From: an uncultured Clostridia bacterium
GTDB lineage: Bacteria > Bacillota > Clostridia > Christensenellales > UBA1242
Length of the DNA: 64,000 nucleotides
NCBI GenBank assembly: GCA_934757825.1
Contig: CAKVLP010000001.1
Location: 186,001 to 250,000 of the forward strand
Direction of reading: 5' to 3'
Shown here: in pieces, positions 10,657-19,318 of the stretch
Numbering within the stretch: position 1 is the first letter of the stretch
Layout of the letters: each line of letters starts with the position of its first letter
The notes under the pieces: model-generated
Told to the model about the DNA's origin: nothing
The model's database searches: none
Seen by the model: the letters and a program-made list of their open reading frames with translations, nothing else
Translations under genes and position numbers: made by a program

Positions 10657-10684
10657 TTTACTTTTTTTTATTTTGTGATACAAT
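10657..10684 (+). promoter_or_regulatory. Sigma A-type promoter for the gene at 10722
   Basis: TTTACT (10657-10662) and TACAAT (10679-10684) are separated by 16 nt. They precede an AGAGGA ribosome binding site and the ATG at 10722. Confidence 0.6.
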
Positions 10685-10721
10685 ACTTATACCAAATAAA
10701 AACAAAAGAGGAAAATTGAAA

Positions 10722-11327
10722 ATGCGAAAATATACCGACCGAATTGACATCTTCGAAGAAATTCAGACACCAGCACAAGCAGAGCGCGTAGCCGCTATTG
10801 GCGCTTCATATTACACCGAAGCCCCTGTTGGATATGGCAAATATCACGTTACTGATATGTCTAAATATGAAGAATTTGAAGACGAAAACAAAAGATTACA
10901 AGCATATATGAAAATTGCCGGTCAAATTTGCGAACTTAAAAAGGATTACAACAAAAAAGATGGCTATCCAGAAGGATATGTTCAAACTTTTATAAACTAC
11001 TTTGATACTAGCACTCTTGACAAAAAGGAAACCAAGTTATTTCACAAGGCAGCCAAATTGGTAGTTAAAAATAGTGCTGAGGAAAAAGCAAGAGCACAAG
11101 CAGAACGCGTAAAAATAGCAAAGGAAAGGAGGCAGGCCAGACAAGCCCAATATGCAAAACAAAGAAGAGCAGATAAAAAGGCTGGCATTACTCGCGAAGC
11201 CAAACCAACTGTGCCTCCTACTGCTAGTAAGAAAATTAGTTCTTTGGAAGAATTCCGCAAAGTTATTCAAGACTCACGCGAAAGAAAAAACGAATTTAAA
11301 AATCGCGAAACAACAAAAACTAGATAG
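10722..11327 (+). CDS. Hypothetical basic coiled-coil protein
   Basis: The 201-residue product is not recognised. It has its own promoter, an AGAGGA ribosome binding site about 8 nt before ATG 10722, and a strong terminator downstream, so it is a real monocistronic gene. Residues 1-115 look like a small helical domain with many tyrosines. Residues 115-201 are very rich in Lys, Arg, Ala and Gln and probably form a long charged helix or a nucleic-acid-binding tail. There is no signal peptide or membrane segment, so it is probably cytoplasmic. It lies divergently next to the germination operon, but nothing links them functionally. A TTG six bases upstream is a possible but weaker start. Confidence 0.7.
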   Translation: MRKYTDRIDIFEEIQTPAQAERVAAIGASYYTEAPVGYGKYHVTDMSKYEEFEDENKRLQAYMKIAGQICELKKDYNKKDGYPEGYVQTFINYFDTSTLDKKETKLFHKAAKLVVKNSAEEKARAQAERVKIAKERRQARQAQYAKQRRADKKAGITREAKPTVPPTASKKISSLEEFRKVIQDSRERKNEFKNRETTKTR

Positions 11328-11371
11328 GTTTTTTATTATTTAATAACAACACTATTATAAAAATTAAAGTT

Positions 11372-11408
11372 AAAAAAAGATTAAGTAATCTCTACTTAAT
11401 CTTTTTTT
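11372..11408. terminator. Bidirectional intrinsic terminator
   Basis: A perfect 9-bp stem GATTAAGTA / TACTTAATC (11379-11387 with 11393-11401), loop of 5, is flanked by A7 on the left and T7 on the right. It can end transcription of the plus-strand gene at 10722 and of the minus-strand operon ending at 11471. Confidence 0.9.
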
Positions 11409-11470
11409 GTTATTAAATTCTTAGTTGGCTTAAAACGCAATACTTTTATATTGTATTATTACAATAAATA

Positions 11471-14125
11471 CTATTCCCCTTCCCCGCTTTGAACGGTCTC
11501 AAAAGTTATGTTAAACTTGCCTACTGTTTGTTCCATCTCCTTGTAAGTTCCGTCATCTTGTTGGACAAGTGAATTTTCAGTTTCGTCAGTTGTATTTTCA
11601 ACTCGGGTTATTGTAACTTGTTTTTTTGCGCCAGTCTTTGCAATCATAGCGCTAAGAATCTCGGCAAACTTTGTAATTCTTTGTTCGTCGGTCATTTCAG
11701 ATAGTTCGCTTTCGGTAACACCGTTTGCGGTCAATGTGCCGTCAATTAGTTCCTTAGCAATAGAAACATTGCTTGACCTTGTAACACCATTGGAAAGCGC
11801 GTATTCAAGGTATTTTTGAAGCCTTAAATTCGATAGCAAACTTACATTTGTTCCGATTACCACAAACACACCCTTATCGCCATTAGCATTGTATTCAAAT
11901 TGTAGTAAGCTCTCTGGCAAGTAATAGTACACAGTTTTGGTTGTTGTCGCACCCGCAGAATCAGTTAAAGTCACTTTAATACCCTCTTTATCATTGACGA
12001 TATGCGACATACTGTATGTTTGCGCTTGATAGATTGTAAACGATTGCGACCCAAACAAATATTTTACTTGTTCGCCATTGTCAAGAGTGGACATAAAGCA
12101 TTTCTGAACAGATCCATTTACATCAACAAAAGATTTTTTAAATACAAGTTCTACTTTCTGAGCATCATTTCTTAGCATATAATCTATAGCATCTCTTAGT
12201 TCTTCGCTCGACCCAACCACTCTTGTTGTGGTGCCAGTAAGTGGTTTTTCATAAAAACTATAATATTCTGTGGTGTTCATCATTTTGTATAGTGGTTCGT
12301 TTTCAAAAGCGATGTGGTCGTCCTCAATATACTCATCGTCAACCAAGAAATATTTGTGACAAGATAGTTCGTGAGTGTCTTCGTGGTAGTATATTAAATA
12401 TGGATGAATCCAATCGGTAGCATAAACCATTTTTTGGTCACCCGTGCTAAGTTCTGTCCACGTAATGTCAACAACGTACCACTTATTGTCAATATATACC
12501 TTGTTCCAGGCGTGACCGCCTTCTCCCGAATCGGTCTTAGCGTTTCCCACAACCCTAACCGCGTCCACTCCTTCCATATTGCAAAGAAGTGCAAATGATT
12601 TGCTCATTGCGTCGCACACAACAACGTGTGAGTCAGATAAAAACATTCCTTCCAAATAGTAGCATGCCCTATCCATAGGGTTGATGTTGTTGTTTTTATT
12701 AAGCGAAAGGCGATAAGTTTTCCAGTCGTAGGTGCTATTATTCATGATATAATCAAATATTGAAAGTGCTTTTTCGTAGTCGGTCATTCCGTCGTAGATA
12801 ATAGTGCACAAAATTCGTTTTGCCTCGGCGTATATTAGTCCCGCGCGACTTGTCTTATCTGTGATAATTGGCGTAACATGATTTGTAACTGCCCACAAAA
12901 GTTCCTCACTTGTTGCGACTTCTGTGCTTAACATCCAGCCATCGGAAACGAACTGGTGGGTGTTAATATCACGTTTTTTGTAAATACTAGACTCGGAAAT
13001 TGTTTCGTAATATGGTGTTGAAATTGCTTGTTTTAGTTCGGGGTCATTCTTAGTAGCATCGGCATAATCTGGCTCTTTAACGCTATACTTACACGATAGA
13101 TTGAATACCTTATCATCGGTCTTAGTGCTCTTTTTGCTAAGTGTAGGCATTGATGCAAAGCCATAAGTTTCGTAGTAGGAATATAACAATATATAGTCGT
13201 CGGCAGTGCCGGTCATTGTGTCAAAATATGTATCGGAATAGTTGTTGTAAAACTCCTTGCTTACCATAAAGTCAAGGGTTTCTAGTCGATAAATAAATGC
13301 GTAATAGTATATGTTTTTAAGTTCGTCTAAATTTTCGATGTAATAATCGTACACACCGCCTTTAAAGATGTAATAATTATCGGTGTAAATGCCACGCTCT
13401 GCTATATCCATAGGGTTGTAAAACAATAGATTTGAAGCATACACTGTGCCGTCGTTATATTTAGCCCCAATCCTTACAACCACCACATCGTGCGAATATG
13501 TGTCACTACTTAAAAGTGTGTATTCTTTTAATTCTGTTTCAATGTTTTTAACTCCCAGCGTATTGGAGTAAATAGAGATTACAAATGTTTCAAAATTCGT
13601 GCTATCACTAGGGTCAGACCAAGTGATTCTTTTGCCCGAAATGTTGACCGATGTAGGATTAAAATTGCTATCCGACTTGTAATACACTTCGCTTGAATTT
13701 AAGATAGACAAATTATTGTCAAGCACATCAGTCGCGTCGCCATAAATCACCGAAGTTGTAATCGTCTTTTTACCGTCGATATAATCCCCACCGCCAATGG
13801 CTTTAAGTTGGAATCTATACTCACCCGCTTTCACTTCACCTGCGTTTGTTTTAGGCAAATAGTCGTAGTAATTGAAAACGTGCTGGCTAGACGATGTATT
13901 CTCTTTAATGGTGGTTATGACGTTTTCGTTTAGATAAACTTCATAACTCGATGCGGAATAATTTGCGTCAAATGTGATGGTGTAGGCTTCTTTGTTGACG
14001 GTTATTGCGGGAGTGGAAAGTTTCGAACTACTAAAAAAGTCGCAACCACCAAGTATTCCAGCGCAAAGCACCAAAACTACTAAGCCACAAATTATTCTTC
14101 GTGAAATTTTTTTAAATTTGTTCAT
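11471..14125 (-). CDS. Transglutaminase-like domain lipoprotein
   Basis: This is an 884-residue exported lipoprotein: the signal peptide ends in lipobox LGGC with lipidated Cys28. Residues about 34-125 look like a fibronectin type III or similar beta-sandwich. The middle holds a transglutaminase-like (papain-fold) core with a Cys in VVCDAMSKSFALL (about residue 503), a His in GEGGHAWNKV (about 537) and an Asp in WYVVDITW (about 551), the expected Cys-His-Asp triad in the right order and spacing. The C-terminal 250 residues are of unknown fold. Bacterial members act as cysteine proteases, cross-linking enzymes or peptidoglycan-active enzymes; the substrate here is unknown. It starts 27 nt after the preceding gene with AAAGGA before the ATG, so it is probably the last gene of the operon at 14153-18216 and may process or cross-link those surface proteins (inference). 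Confidence 0.85.
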   Translation of the reverse strand: MNKFKKISRRIICGLVVLVLCAGILGGCDFFSSSKLSTPAITVNKEAYTITFDANYSASSYEVYLNENVITTIKENTSSSQHVFNYYDYLPKTNAGEVKAGEYRFQLKAIGGGDYIDGKKTITTSVIYGDATDVLDNNLSILNSSEVYYKSDSNFNPTSVNISGKRITWSDPSDSTNFETFVISIYSNTLGVKNIETELKEYTLLSSDTYSHDVVVVRIGAKYNDGTVYASNLLFYNPMDIAERGIYTDNYYIFKGGVYDYYIENLDELKNIYYYAFIYRLETLDFMVSKEFYNNYSDTYFDTMTGTADDYILLYSYYETYGFASMPTLSKKSTKTDDKVFNLSCKYSVKEPDYADATKNDPELKQAISTPYYETISESSIYKKRDINTHQFVSDGWMLSTEVATSEELLWAVTNHVTPIITDKTSRAGLIYAEAKRILCTIIYDGMTDYEKALSIFDYIMNNSTYDWKTYRLSLNKNNNINPMDRACYYLEGMFLSDSHVVVCDAMSKSFALLCNMEGVDAVRVVGNAKTDSGEGGHAWNKVYIDNKWYVVDITWTELSTGDQKMVYATDWIHPYLIYYHEDTHELSCHKYFLVDDEYIEDDHIAFENEPLYKMMNTTEYYSFYEKPLTGTTTRVVGSSEELRDAIDYMLRNDAQKVELVFKKSFVDVNGSVQKCFMSTLDNGEQVKYLFGSQSFTIYQAQTYSMSHIVNDKEGIKVTLTDSAGATTTKTVYYYLPESLLQFEYNANGDKGVFVVIGTNVSLLSNLRLQKYLEYALSNGVTRSSNVSIAKELIDGTLTANGVTESELSEMTDEQRITKFAEILSAMIAKTGAKKQVTITRVENTTDETENSLVQQDDGTYKEMEQTVGKFNITFETVQSGEGE

Positions 14126-14152
14126 AATAATATCCTTTAAAAAGTAAATGTA

Positions 14153-14992
14153 CTAATTATTTATTCTATTACCCTGATTGTTGATTCCCTTTTTCATATT
14201 GTTTATCCAGCGTCTTGGTGCGGTGTTCCACGCATTGGACTCGTCGACACCCAAGTTTGCCACATCGGCTTGAACAGCCTCAATGTTAACAATGATTTCC
14301 GCTTTTTTGCCACCAAAATTGTTGGTGGTCTTAACGTAGTCAAACTGAATTTCGTTGAAAAGTGTCAAGCTTTGCTGTGGTTTTAGCGAACCATAATGAT
14401 AATAGTAGCCGTCCCATTTATAACTTTCTATTTCTTCTGTCGGATTGTAAATGTGCCAGTTTTCGGCGTCAATGTCGCTTATAACTGGAACAATAACGTC
14501 GGTGTATTCCACCCCGTCTAACATAAGCGAAATTTTGTAGCGGACATAAATGTTTGCCCCCTCTTCGTTTTCGTCACCACTAAAATTGTCGGAGTTTCTA
14601 ACAGCCACCACAACGGCAAATTTGTCACCAGGGTAAATCTGCTTGTATCTAATACTTTGATCGGTGGAAGAACCCTGCTCAGGGTCGAGGTTTTCGGTAA
14701 GTTGGGTACTAAGTTTTATTTGTGCGCCACCTGTAATGTCGGCTTTGTTTCGCGTGAAGAAATACACCGCAACCCCAATGCCTCCAAGCAAAATCAAAAC
14801 AAGCAGTATTATGCCAATTCGCTTAAACCAAAGCCAAAACGCGCCTTTTCTATCGTCGTCATCGTCGTCTCTTCGGTTAAGTTGGTCATTAAGTTTTTTA
14901 ATGTTTTGGTCTCTTTCCGCATTTGGCTTTGGCGAAGAAGAACCCGGCGCAGACGTGTTTTGTCTATTAAAATCGTTATCTTTTGATGCCAT
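14153..14992 (-). CDS. Exported single-pass protein, TasA-like paralog family member 1
   Basis: The 279-residue protein has a 50-residue polar cytoplasmic head ending in a run of six Asp, one membrane helix (about residues 52-80) and an outside domain. That domain shares a pattern with the next three genes: a PGD-x-F/L strand near residue 116, YVR strands, a GYYYHYGSL block, a LFNEI strand, NIEAVQAD, and a C-terminal WNTAPRRW motif. The layout resembles TasA/camelysin-type fibre proteins, but no family is assigned with certainty. The ribosome binding site is AGGAGAAGG. It is the fourth gene of an apparent operon. Unlike its siblings it has a long cytoplasmic head, so it may be an anchor or assembly factor (inference). 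Confidence 0.7.
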   Translation of the reverse strand: MASKDNDFNRQNTSAPGSSSPKPNAERDQNIKKLNDQLNRRDDDDDDRKGAFWLWFKRIGIILLVLILLGGIGVAVYFFTRNKADITGGAQIKLSTQLTENLDPEQGSSTDQSIRYKQIYPGDKFAVVVAVRNSDNFSGDENEEGANIYVRYKISLMLDGVEYTDVIVPVISDIDAENWHIYNPTEEIESYKWDGYYYHYGSLKPQQSLTLFNEIQFDYVKTTNNFGGKKAEIIVNIEAVQADVANLGVDESNAWNTAPRRWINNMKKGINNQGNRINN

Positions 14993-15129
14993 ATCCTTCT
15001 CCTTTTAAGTTTTTTTTAACCTTGTACTTTATCCTTATATTGTTTTCTTAATGTTGTTTTTTATATTGCTTTTGTTATTATTTTCTTTATTATATAACTT
15101 TTTTTTGATGATTTATTTTGTCAACTATT

Positions 15130-15822
15130 TTAGTCGTGTCCCCAAACTTCGTGATATTTAGCGTTAGTAACACCCGCTGCAAGTGGGTCTGAAACACCCT
15201 CTACTTGTAATGTGTCTACTGTAAATAGGAAAGACAATTTTTTAGATGCAAATCTATTGTCAAGCGCTAGCGAAACCTTAATTCCGCCATTGATAAATGT
15301 AACCACTTGACCTGGATTTAACTCACGCGCAATGTTGGTCGAACCGCGAAGTTTTAACACGTACCAGTAGTCGTGCTCAACGCCCCTACTAAAATCAACC
15401 AAAACCCAGTCCTCTGGCAAAACGTCTTTGTCCACAAATCCCTCTGTGAAGCCCTCAATCATTCCTTCCCAACTAACTGGCTGGTTGTTTTTGTCGTACA
15501 CGTCTTCAAAGTCGACGATAAGTTTTGCTCTTACATAAGCCGTTGACGAGTCGTCTGCCATCTGAACACCGATGTTGATTTGAAGTTCATCGCCCGGCAT
15601 AACCGCGTCTGGCGTGCCTATTGACACATCGCTCATTGTAATGTCGCTGGTCATATTAACCACAATTGGCTTTGCAAATGTGATGTTTAAGTGTTGGGTA
15701 CTTGTCTTAATGTACCACGCAAATGTAAACGAGAAAACAGACAACACGCACACAAAAATTGCAACAACTATGTACAATGTCGACAACATATTAAGTTTTG
15801 ATTTCTTGCGTTTTTTGTTCAT
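15130..15822 (-). CDS. Exported single-pass protein, TasA-like paralog family member 2
   Basis: The 230-residue protein has a basic N-terminus, one hydrophobic segment (about residues 14-36) and the sequence FSFTFAWYIKTST. This resembles the signal region of proteins cleaved by SipW-type signal peptidases, in which a short aromatic motif follows the helix. The outside domain has MPGDELQINIGV, AYVRAKLIV, DYWYVLKLRG, NPGQVVTFI and FTVDTLQVEG strands that match the other three family members in order. The ribosome binding site AAGGAGG lies 6 nt before the ATG. The C-terminus lacks the full W-x-x-AP-x-x-W ending of its siblings. Function is unknown; a cell-surface fibre or matrix role is inferred from topology only. 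Confidence 0.7.
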   Translation of the reverse strand: MNKKRKKSKLNMLSTLYIVVAIFVCVLSVFSFTFAWYIKTSTQHLNITFAKPIVVNMTSDITMSDVSIGTPDAVMPGDELQINIGVQMADDSSTAYVRAKLIVDFEDVYDKNNQPVSWEGMIEGFTEGFVDKDVLPEDWVLVDFSRGVEHDYWYVLKLRGSTNIARELNPGQVVTFINGGIKVSLALDNRFASKKLSFLFTVDTLQVEGVSDPLAAGVTNAKYHEVWGHD

Positions 15823-15877
15823 CTATTTCCTCCTTATTATTGTAAATTGATTAGTAATTTGGGCTTAAATATTGCTC

Positions 15878-16477
15878 TTATGCACCCACAAAGGTTTTAA
15901 ATGCCGATGGAGCGTTTGCCCAGCCTTCGACTCCGCCTTGGATAAGCGCCTTACAAGCACCCGCTTGTGCTTGAACCGCGCCCACTGTCACTTTTAGCGT
16001 AACCGATTGTCCCGCATCGGGATTTCCAAAATCAAGCGTCCTAAAAGCGTCGCAGAATGTAAGAGTCGTGTTTTGTGTAACTTTGCCTTTGTAGAAAAAG
16101 TATCCTTTTGTGTCGTTAGTGTCGCCACCAAGCCACAAATTGCTTTTGGGAACTGGTTTAATTATATCGCTTGCCTCAACGTAAACATACAAATAAATAT
16201 CGCCACTTGTGGACTTATTTGTAATCGTTAGGGTGTAATCGGTGCCTGTGTATGTGGTGTTTGGGCTAAGCACTTCGGCAAACTTAATTTTGCCGTCCGA
16301 ATTAGGGCCTCCGCCAATCGTAAACAACACTTGTCCAGCAGTGATAGCACCGCTTACGCTATGCGTATCAAATAGATACGATAAGGTTATGGAGGAAACA
16401 AATGTTATGGTTAGCACAATTGCCATTGTAAAAATAATAATGCACGCTACTCTGTCTTTTTTAGTCCAACTACTCAC
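15878..16477 (-). CDS. Exported single-pass protein, TasA-like paralog family member 3
   Basis: The 199-residue protein starts at GTG 16477 behind a strong GGAGGA site. After one hydrophobic segment (about residues 9-32) comes TLSYLFDTHSVSGAITAG, which is close in form to the TasA/CotN/SipW-dependent signal region. The outside domain shows LSPNTTY, YTLTITNKSTSG, YLYVYVEA, GYFFYKGKV, LTFCDAF, KVTVGAVQAQ and a WANAPSAF ending, aligning with the neighbouring paralogs. It is the second gene of the apparent operon, 55 nt upstream of the next. It is the smallest and most canonical member and so a candidate structural subunit (inference). No sipW-like peptidase gene is visible in the window. Confidence 0.72.
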   Translation of the reverse strand: MSSWTKKDRVACIIIFTMAIVLTITFVSSITLSYLFDTHSVSGAITAGQVLFTIGGGPNSDGKIKFAEVLSPNTTYTGTDYTLTITNKSTSGDIYLYVYVEASDIIKPVPKSNLWLGGDTNDTKGYFFYKGKVTQNTTLTFCDAFRTLDFGNPDAGQSVTLKVTVGAVQAQAGACKALIQGGVEGWANAPSAFKTFVGA

Positions 16478-16632
16478 TTTCTTCCTCCTTTTTTAGTTTG
16501 TTTAATTTTGTAAATCTATTTTAAACTGCTTTGCTTATTTTCTCTATTTTTTGCTTACTTTTTCTCAATTTGCAGTAATTGTAGTTTGTTTAACTTTTGT
16601 ATTATTTAATGGTCTATTTTACCCCTACAACA

Positions 16633-18216
16633 TTAGACTTCTTCTATATAATAGGCGTCGATAAACACGTCGTAGTTTACGGGCACGTGTACAAAACAAT
16701 ACATTGTTGTGTCGCTTGTCAAAACTGGCGTGGTCAAGGTCATTATTTCCCATTGACCGCTTCCACTATATGTACCCGACGAATTACTTGGTCTTACCGC
16801 CGTCCAACTGTAATTGCCACCTTGCAACTCAACTTTTGCAACAACATAATTGCCGTCTGCAGTTTGTCCCGTACTTGTACCAGTAGGCATTGCGCTCTTA
16901 TAAGCAAAACTAAACCTATACGCTTTGCCCTTTTTGCCTACTACTGTTTTGAATACTCGATAATTATTTGCAGTGCCAGATGCCGAAACTTTTAGGCATT
17001 TTGCTCCGTCATAAGAATCGGTGTCGATAATAGACAATGTACCATTTGTTTGGTTTGACAAAATGGTTGTTTCGCCTGTGGCATATGACTCAAATGAGCC
17101 ATCGATTGGTTCTAAGTGTTTACTTGCGCCATAGACTGTGCTAGACGTCGAACTAGTTGCTCCGTTCCAAGAATACATTGGAAGTATCGCCTTGCTTACT
17201 CTATCGTAAAACTTGCCAGATTTGTCAGGAGTAAGATAGCACAAATAATCGCCGTTTTTATCGTAGATTTTGATACTGGCATATTTTACGTCTTTGCTCC
17301 ACGTTTCGTCCCAGATAAGACCTATGTACGATTGGTTTTGGGCGGTGCTATCCACACTTTTTATTGTGAAAGTAACAGTGTGCATTGCACCATTTGTGAA
17401 TGTGGATTCTGGAAGGTCTGTCTCGACGTCAAGTTTGTTAAACTGCCACTTTCCAGATGCATTGATGCCAATCCAAGCGTTGTTGTAAGTGCAGAAGAAA
17501 ATGTTTTGAGACGCGCTTGTTGTGCTAGCGGTCATTTCAATTTTGCTAATGTTTTCCCATTTGATTGCTAGTTTTGGGCCTACAACTTCCGTCGCTGCTT
17601 TTGATATTGTAAAATTGTTGGCAAACCAGCCAGCTGGAGTGTTGTCCCAAGGATCTCGAGAGCCCAAGTGATACACTCCGCCTGTGTAATCCACCATTTC
17701 GGCGATTATGCGGATTTTAACTTTTTTATTGGCGCCCTCAGCTGTAGGGGTGATGTTGTTTATAAGCGAAACGCTGGCGTTTGGAGCCAATACCGAATTG
17801 TAATAGTAATAACCCGAATAGGTGTTTTCTATGTTTTCATCGCTTGCAAGGAAGCCATTGTTTATGGTAACCGATTGCAAGTGTCTTGTTGTAGCGATTT
17901 GTTTTGTGCTTTCGTCCATAATGATTGCATAATAGCATCTTAGGATTGCATTGGTTGTGCCCTTGTTGGTAACTGTGGAATTAGTAGTTGTGGTCAATGT
18001 GGAACCCGTAGCACCAAGCGTAACCTCGAAGGTTGAAGATGTGGTGCCAAGCCCTGCCGACGCAGAAGCCGTTTTGGACGAGCCCGTATTTTGAACCGTG
18101 CTATTGGCATACAACCACGACAAAGTAAAGTCGCAAACAAAATAAAAAAGGGTTAGCATGATAAGAATGCTAGCAAGCAAGATTATTGAAGTCTTTTTTG
18201 TTTCCCACTTTTTCAT
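16633..18216 (-). CDS. Exported TasA-like paralog family member 4 with C-terminal CBM-like domain
   Basis: The 527-residue protein is the promoter-proximal gene of the cluster. A hydrophobic segment (about residues 9-31) is followed by FTLSWLYANST. Residues about 40-215 hold the family domain with a GYYYYNSVL block, SLINNI, RIIAEMVD and the DPWDNTPAGW ending. Residues about 215-345 form a beta-rich middle region, and residues about 370-527 a jelly-roll-like module with the spacing of carbohydrate-binding families such as CBM4/9 (a VVGKKGKAYRFSFAYKS strand and a final FIDAYYIEEV strand). It may be the tip or adhesive subunit of a surface structure (inference). A promoter lies at 18245-18273. 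Confidence 0.68.
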   Translation of the reverse strand: MKKWETKKTSIILLASILIMLTLFYFVCDFTLSWLYANSTVQNTGSSKTASASAGLGTTSSTFEVTLGATGSTLTTTTNSTVTNKGTTNAILRCYYAIIMDESTKQIATTRHLQSVTINNGFLASDENIENTYSGYYYYNSVLAPNASVSLINNITPTAEGANKKVKIRIIAEMVDYTGGVYHLGSRDPWDNTPAGWFANNFTISKAATEVVGPKLAIKWENISKIEMTASTTSASQNIFFCTYNNAWIGINASGKWQFNKLDVETDLPESTFTNGAMHTVTFTIKSVDSTAQNQSYIGLIWDETWSKDVKYASIKIYDKNGDYLCYLTPDKSGKFYDRVSKAILPMYSWNGATSSTSSTVYGASKHLEPIDGSFESYATGETTILSNQTNGTLSIIDTDSYDGAKCLKVSASGTANNYRVFKTVVGKKGKAYRFSFAYKSAMPTGTSTGQTADGNYVVAKVELQGGNYSWTAVRPSNSSGTYSGSGQWEIMTLTTPVLTSDTTMYCFVHVPVNYDVFIDAYYIEEV

Positions 18217-18244
18217 TGTCTACCCTAAATATAATTCTGGAATT

Positions 18245-18273
18245 ATTTTATAATAATTCGCATTTTTAGTAAA
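18245..18273 (-). promoter_or_regulatory. Promoter of the exported-protein operon
   Basis: On the minus strand, TTTACT (18268-18273) and TAAAAT (18245-18250) are spaced by 17 nt, upstream of the ATG at 18216. It would drive the run of same-strand genes down to 11471. Confidence 0.55.
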
Positions 18274-18354
18274 GCAAATTTAGTTAATATTATATATATA
18301 ATTTATTATGTGCCAAAATTTTGTCACAATTCAGTCAGCCCTCCTTTTCACGGC

Positions 18355-18389
18355 AAAAAACAAAAAACACCCGATTCCACGAGTGTTTT
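18355..18389 (-). terminator. Intrinsic terminator of the MFS-degV unit
   Basis: On the minus strand a 10-bp stem AAAACACTCG / CGGGTGTTTT with one T-G pair (18364-18373 with 18380-18389) is followed by a T-rich run interrupted by one G. Confidence 0.8.
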
Positions 18390-18421
18390 AAGGTGTGTTT
18401 TGTGTATTTTCCCATTTACAA

Positions 18422-19318
18422 CTAAGGTAGAAGGCGTTTTTCGTTGCTGATAAATGTCCAAGCAACTGCGTTTGGCCCAACGTGCGCACCAATTATTGGC
18501 CCCATTATTCTGATTTCTGACTCAACTCCAAATGCCGACTTTATCTCTGCTTGCATTGCTTTTGCGGCGTCCAAGTTGTCGGTGTGAACAATTGCCGATT
18601 TGAAGTGGTCGTCGTTAAAGGTGAAGTTTTGTTTAACTTCGTCAATAATGCTTTTGAAAGCCTTTTTCTGACCCATTTCTTTTCTTACAATTTCAAGTTT
18701 GCCCGCTTGGGTGAACTCAATTACGGGTTTTAGTCTTAGCATTGTGCCAATTGCGGCTTTTACTCCGCCTATTCTGCCACCGCGTTTTAGGTACATAAGG
18801 TCGTCCACAACGATAAAGTGCTGGATAAGACCTTTTTGTTTTTCAATTAAAGCCACCGCCTCGTCTAGGGTTTTGCCCTCGTCTCTTAATTCAACAGCGT
18901 TTCGCACCAAAAATCCTTCCGCAGCGGTTGTTGTGGTGCTTTCAAGTGCAACATAGTTAATGTCAGGATATTTTTCTTTTACGATTTCAATTGCTTTAAG
19001 CGCATTGTCAATGGTTGGACTTAGCCCTTTTCCTTGCGAAATATGAATAGCGTTTTTAATGCCTTTCTCGGCCATTTCGGTGAAAAGGTCAATGTGCGAT
19101 TGCAAGTTTAGGATAGAAGTTTTTGCAACGCCTCCTTTTCTAAGCTTATTGTAAAAGTCAACATATTCTTGCTGGGTTTGAAAATTGTCCAAATACTCGC
19201 CTAGTTTGCCATTTTCGTCGATTGTGAAAGTTAGTGGCGACACAAAAACTTCCAGTTTTTTAATCTCATCGGCGTACAACTCGCAAGTACTATCCGAACT
19301 AACCTCAAAATTTCTCAT
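18422..19318 (-). CDS. DegV family fatty-acid-binding protein
   Basis: This 298-residue DegV protein binds a fatty acid and is thought to present it to a fatty acid kinase (FakB role). Family marks are the N-terminal SSDSTCEL, the middle ISQGKGLS loop, the YLKRGGRIGG motif near residue 180 and the C-terminal GPIIGAHVGPNAVAW segment. It starts directly after the stop of the MFS gene with AAGGAG as ribosome binding site, so the two form a two-gene unit. It is one of three DegV paralogs in the window, with 49741-50610 and 63654 onwards. No fakA gene is present here. Confidence 0.92.
   Translation of the reverse strand: MRNFEVSSDSTCELYADEIKKLEVFVSPLTFTIDENGKLGEYLDNFQTQQEYVDFYNKLRKGGVAKTSILNLQSHIDLFTEMAEKGIKNAIHISQGKGLSPTIDNALKAIEIVKEKYPDINYVALESTTTTAAEGFLVRNAVELRDEGKTLDEAVALIEKQKGLIQHFIVVDDLMYLKRGGRIGGVKAAIGTMLRLKPVIEFTQAGKLEIVRKEMGQKKAFKSIIDEVKQNFTFNDDHFKSAIVHTDNLDAAKAMQAEIKSAFGVESEIRIMGPIIGAHVGPNAVAWTFISNEKRLLP

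Noticed and set aside
16597..16995. Plus-strand ORF of 132 codons
   Set aside because: It is antisense to the 527-residue exported protein and lacks start signals.
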